NCBI GenBank assembly: GCA_020205615.1
Contig: CM035162.1
Location: 37,500,464 to 37,564,463, forward strand
Direction: 5' to 3'
Length of the DNA stretch: 64,000 bases
Origin: Panax quinquefolius
Lineage: Eukaryota; Streptophyta; Magnoliopsida; Apiales; Araliaceae
Shown here: positions 59,951 through 64,000 of the stretch, in pieces
Position numbering within the stretch: the first letter of the stretch is position 1
Layout of the letters: every line of letters begins with the position of its first letter
The notes under the pieces: generated by a model
Database searches by the model: none
The model's input: the letters and a program-made list of their open reading frames with translations, nothing else
Told to the model about the DNA's origin: nothing
Position numbers and translations under genes: made by a program

Positions 59951-61186
59951 GTTTTTCATTATATCATGACGAGATTTGAATCCCTATATTAGTTAAGTTG
60001 GAACTAATCTCTTTCTTGAACAAAAAATGTCACACTTGAAAATATACAAATTTTAAGGTATAATATAACAAGTGTTTAGTTTAGCATAATAATAAATTAT
60101 GTTGCCATTCTTGAACATATTATGTCATTAATATCAAAATATAACAAGATAAATGTCGGATTATTTTAATTGATTCTAAGTCAATTCAGCAATTCAATTT
60201 TAAAAACTCGACAACCCAAAATTGAATTGATATTAACGAATTTAAAATTAATATTTCCTTAAATAAAATTATAATTTTATAAACTCTCTCTCATAAATAA
60301 TAAACCGCCCCATGTTTGTGTGAGAGATTTTACAAAATATCACATTTTCATTTTCTCATAAATTGTGGACCCTAATTAAGTATTTTTAATTGTAAAATAA
60401 CATTCATGTATCATTTTAATTTTATTAGTAAAGTTTTTAGCATTTTATTATTTATATTAATAATTTTATATCATATTATTACTTAATTAATTTAATTGTG
60501 ACGATCATAATTTTATTTTTCAAAAGTTATGTTTAAAAGTCAAAACATCTTAAAATGGTTAATATAAGTTAATATGATTTTGAACCATAACCATATAATT
60601 CCAACCCACACAACCCATATTAAAAATGGTTAATATGATTTTAGTTCTTAAATGGAACCATAACCATATTTTGAAAACCAAAAATATTCACTCATATAAC
60701 TATATTTTGTCGCAGGTACATGTATCTGTCATTTAATTTATTGATAATAGCTACTGTTTTTCACCCAAAAAACATATTATGTCTCTGACAACTTATTGAA
60801 TTCTATTCATAAGTTAAAAATAAAAAACTCGAAAATAAAATTGGAATCTTATGGATTGTTCAACTGTGATTATATAATGTGTCCTATTGATCCTTATTCG
60901 GAATGGGAGCTAGTTCTCTTGATTTTGTTTCTTCCTATGGAATTGTTAGATAAATACTCTCAAATTTTGAGTATCTTAAATTCAGTTATTATGTCATTTA
61001 CAAAGCTGCATTACTAAAAACTCTATATGCAAGTGCAGTTTTGTTCTTATTCCAATTGTATCCCTGTAAGCTCTTATTTGGAATCTGAAGTGTCCATGTG
61101 TTCCTCTGCTATGTTAGGATGTTAGATTCCAAATGTGGGAATAATGTTATAGGCGTATTTGTTTTAAAAAAAAAAGTGTACTCAGA

Positions 61187-61217
61187 GACTGGATCCTCGA
61201 GACGGGAGGATCCAGTC
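61187..61217. repeat. Perfect 12-bp hairpin
   Basis: GACTGGATCCTC, a 7-base loop, then GAGGATCCAGTC. It follows an A-run ('ttttaaaaaaaaaa'). No terminator role is implied in a plant nuclear context. Confidence 0.7.
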
Positions 61218-61649
61218 ATCCAGAATTTTTTTCCAGCATGGAAGGATTTTAACTATTTTTGTTGTTAAAGTTAATTAAAGAAAACTTGAACTAATCATAA
61301 TAATATTTACAAATTGCAATAAATATTCATAATCTAAACTAAAAAAGAAATTTCAAATAAAAAATATTTAGATACAATTTAGAATCTTACTTGATTATTT
61401 GTCATAGTTCAATTTGAATAATTACTCAAATGCTTAAAGTCTCAAACCAAATTTGCTTTCTATATTCAAACAAACTTATGAATTAATTTCAAAGCATAAA
61501 CCCTGCTTAGGTGTTTTTATAAGTTTCAAATAAGCGTGTATATTTTCTTTATTATTCCATTTTGTGGGGTTTGTTTATGGTAATTATTTTATTTATCCTA
61601 AAAGAAGGTAAAATGAAAGTAGTAGTAAATAAATACTATAATAATTTCT

Positions 61650-61835
61650 TGTTGTTTCTTTTGGGGCTTATTGTTTATGCAACTTGTGAATTTAAGAAAA
61701 TGATTGATTTCTCGTTTAACCACCTAGTTCTATATTATAATAATTTGATTATTGTTGCTTCTTTTGGGGCTTATTGTTGTGTCCAAGAAAAATGATTGAT
61801 TTCTCGTTTAACCACTCTAGTTCTAATACTAGTAG
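61650..61835. repeat. Tandem duplication, ~90-100-bp units
   Basis: 'cttttggggcttattgtt' at 61658 and 61761, and 'aaatgattgatttctcg' with 'tttaaccac' at about 61698 and 61789. Two diverged copies. Confidence 0.75.
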
Positions 61836-62589
61836 TCAAATTTGAAAAATCATAAAACTACAAGTATTGGAAGAAATCTTGAAAAATATCACTGATCCAA
61901 CTTTTTTTAGATGATCAGGGAAAAAAATGCATAGTTCGATTTTTTATTCCAAAGTTTCTATCTTTATCTTTTAGAGAAACTGATATGTCAACTCTCATTG
62001 AAACTCACATAAAGGAAAGAGGCGTAACATCGTATTAACAAATCCAATTTCGTCATGTTACCGCATCATTTCATTTGAATACTAAAACTACTTGTTCGTC
62101 AAATATTAATAACAGTTGTACTCACCTGAAGTCCCTAACCCACAAGACTATAACAAATTCAAATAAACTATCAAACAAAAATCATGGTAAGATTGTGAAA
62201 TTGAGAATGATCAATACTAATCAAGCTAGTATCCGAATAGATATTTTTAAACGATTGAATAATTAAATGCGTGAATAGTCATAGTATCACGTGAATAGTC
62301 AAAGTATCGTGAATAATGCTTTCAGAAGCGCTTCAAAAATGAAATTCCACAAAAAAAACATCTTCAATAGATAGTACTAGGCTGAATTAATGGCCTAAAT
62401 GATAAACTAAAGCCTTAATTAGTTACCTCTTAAGTCCAAAATATAACAAATACATCAAATAAATTAAATTGAGTTTAATCCCAAGTTCTCATCCAACAAC
62501 AAATTCAAACAAACTACAAATTTTAAATTATCAAACAAAAAAAGGTCTACTTTAGTTACCTTATAAGTTTGATTACTCTGATATGCACT

Positions 62590-62725
62590 AGAGGTAGTGT
62601 CATAATGGAGATGTAGAAGTAGTGTGCCTAGTGGAGAAACCGTGAATATGTAGAAGAGGTAGTGGCGGAGAATGGAGATGTAGAAGTAGTGGCGAAGGCA
62701 CAAAAGCGGAGATGTAGAAGACAGA
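62590..62725. repeat. Short minisatellite 'ggagatgtagaag'
   Basis: Three copies of 'ggagatgtagaag' (about 62607, 62671, 62708) and a fourth variant 'gaatatgtagaag' (62644), with 'tagtggcg' between some of them. Confidence 0.65.
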
Positions 62726-62956
62726 AGCAGAATGAATCTACGTTTATCGTTTATCTGTACTTGTATTTAGAATATGAATGAATTTTTTTTGCCCCCTCTA
62801 AGTTTAAATCTTCCATTAATTTATCCCTTTAAATTTATTCACTTACATATTTGCCTCTGCCCTTATACCTATAAAAAAAAATCCAACACGAGCAACTACC
62901 TATGTTGCCCCCTTAACAGATCCGCCTCTGCTCAGAGATGCTTACTTACAAAATAG

Positions 62957-63239
62957 TACTTGCTCCGTCCCCGGATAAAAGTAACTTTTTGTGCATATTA
63001 AGAAAGAGAATAAAATGACAAAATCATCCATATTTAAATTCTCATTTAATTACATAGTTTTCTGCACATGACTAGTGATGCTCCATAAATATGCATAGAA
63101 AATAAAAAAATGATAATTAATACTAAGGGTATTGTAAACAAATTATTTTAAAAAATAGAGTATATAAGGTAAGTAGACATTCAATTTGGGACTACTTAAA
63201 ATAGTAATACGAATTTTTATCCTGAGACGGAAGGAGTAT
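62957..63239. mobile_element. Stowaway MITE (283 bp)
   Basis: The left end TACTTGCTCCGTCCCCGGATAA and right end GAGACGGAAGGAGTA are the classic 'ctccgtcc ... ggacggagggagta' inverted ends with TA target sites. Non-coding, AT-rich interior. Confidence 0.82.
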
Positions 63240-63467
63240 AAACATCTGGGTTAGTTGTGGTGGGTGTGAGGAAGCATGCGTGCGTGTGTAATGTGGAACC
63301 TCTGTGTAGATCCACCAGGTATTAATTGCCAAATATTTTTGACATTAGTATGCTGCTTACTTGGAATGATGTGTTAGAAAGATAGTCTCTGAAGGTTGAC
63401 GAAATTTCCTAATACCTTTTGAACCTCAAGTGTAAGGCCTATATTTACTTGGAATCTAATGTTGTAG

Positions 63468-64000
63468 GCAGGGCGGTTGGAGAACGTTGTGGGATGGTAC
63501 CACTCTCATCCTGGTTATGGATGCTGGCTTTCTGGTATCGATGTTTCAACACAAATGCTCAACCAACAATTTCAGGAGCCTTTCTTGGCAGTTGTTATTG
63601 ATCCAACACGAACTGTTTCAGCTGAAAAAGTTGAAATTGGGGCATTTAGGACATACCCAGAAGGATATAAGCCACCAGATGTCCTGTCTCTGAATACCAA
63701 ACCATCCCTCTGAACAAGATTGAAGACTTTGGTGTGCACTGTAAACAGGTTATTCTGTTTGCCCCAGTCTGCTTAATTCTTTGGTTACTTTTGGTTTCAT
63801 TCACTGACCTTTATCCATCTCCGTTAATGCAGTACTATTCATTGGACATCACATATTTCAAGTCATCTCTTGATTGCCACCTATTGGATCTGTTATGGAA
63901 TAAGTATTGGGTGAATACTCTTTCTTCTTCTCCTTTACTTGGAAATGGAGACTACTGTGTATGTTGGAAGAGGATGTGAAATGGATGGGAACTAGGGAAG
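63468..64000 (+). pseudogene. CSN5: CSN5 (COP9 signalosome subunit 5) exons, frameshifted, running off the edge
   Basis: CSN5 is the metalloprotease of the COP9 signalosome that removes NEDD8 from cullins, so it controls SCF ubiquitin ligases. Exon 63468-63748 follows an AG and reads [18 protein letters not shown], then [16 protein letters not shown], with the complete JAMM zinc motif (H-x-H-x10-D) present; it continues [31 protein letters not shown] to GYKPPD. At about 63681 one base is lost, and the rest ([19 protein letters not shown]) is in another frame. After a GT-AG intron (63749-63832) the next exon starts [19 protein letters not shown] and goes on to [10 protein letters not shown] near 63955. 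The expected following residues do not appear; the reading becomes CVCWKRM then stop, unless an intron starts here. The N-terminal exons are not found upstream. It is either a pseudogene or a real gene with a sequencing error at 63681. Confidence 0.72.

Larger units (their letters stand above)
57960..62920. other. Long intergenic stretch without genes
   Basis: Five kb of mostly AT-rich DNA. Supported items in it are a (TA)n run (58542-58559), a decayed MITE, a small hairpin and two minor tandem repeats. None of the open frames of 60-80 codons shows a recognisable domain. Confidence 0.55.

Noticed and set aside
61187..61217. Hairpin with A-run as a possible terminator or vector remnant
   Set aside because: Intrinsic terminators do not apply to plant nuclear genes, and no vector sequence surrounds the restriction-site-like palindrome.

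Overview
The window looks like nuclear DNA of a flowering plant, probably a dicot. It is AT-rich, the fragments of cellular genes carry GT-AG introns, and most of it is plant transposons: Ty3/gypsy chromoviruses with a tRNA-Met primer site, Mutator-like elements, Stowaway MITEs, a CACTA end, a Helitron-like end and a copia LTR. The cellular gene families recognised are F-box/DUF295, SCAMP, group IId WRKY and CSN5. There is no bacterial-style gene packing and no rRNA or tRNA gene that I can see. A run of 100 N (56717-56816) marks a scaffold gap.

1-27022 is a nested pile of one family of long-LTR (2.3-3 kb) gypsy elements, most like the Tekay/Del chromovirus clade because the integrase ends in a chromodomain-like tail. 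Element E1 (+) has a 5' LTR 619-3450, primer site 3453, degraded gag and pol, a 402-codon open integrase segment (7048-8256) and a 3' LTR cut after 728 bp. An LTR head and an orphan integrase fragment (8996-10680) follow. Element E2 (+) has LTRs 10682-13142 and 18003-20311. Element E3 (-) keeps gag and protease only (22049-20312), with its LTR (22220-27022) split by a solo LTR (22831-25815) that has a perfect 5-bp target duplication.

27022-40800 is AT-rich DNA with two MITEs, an F-box 3' fragment, a large fragment of a second LTR family, a SCAMP pseudogene, the right end of a CACTA element inside an LTR, and another solo LTR (36987-39752).

40800-55910 holds the longest F-box/DUF295 copy (40813-41989, two frameshifts), a Mutator-like element with a 9-bp target duplication (43170-44697), a Helitron-type end, and a longer SCAMP pseudogene (48382-53400). 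One SCAMP intron contains a Pack-MULE-like element (49737-51215) carrying a reverse-strand piece of a group IId WRKY gene. A third, shorter F-box + SCAMP pair lies at 54400-55720. F-box and SCAMP pieces recur in the same order three times, which points to an old segmental triplication broken up by transposons.

55910-64000 is mostly intergenic: a foreign gypsy reverse transcriptase scrap, a copia LTR tail, a GC-rich stretch, hAT-like ends, a Stowaway MITE, and at the right edge two exons of CSN5 with an intact JAMM motif but a frameshift.

I find no gene that is clearly intact. The most informative observations are the Pack-MULE with WRKY sequence, the F-box/SCAMP triplication, the C-to-T origin of all six late in-frame pol stops in E1 and E2, and an in-frame UGA shared by E1 and E2 at the gag/protease boundary. 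I did not find a convincing undescribed biological system.
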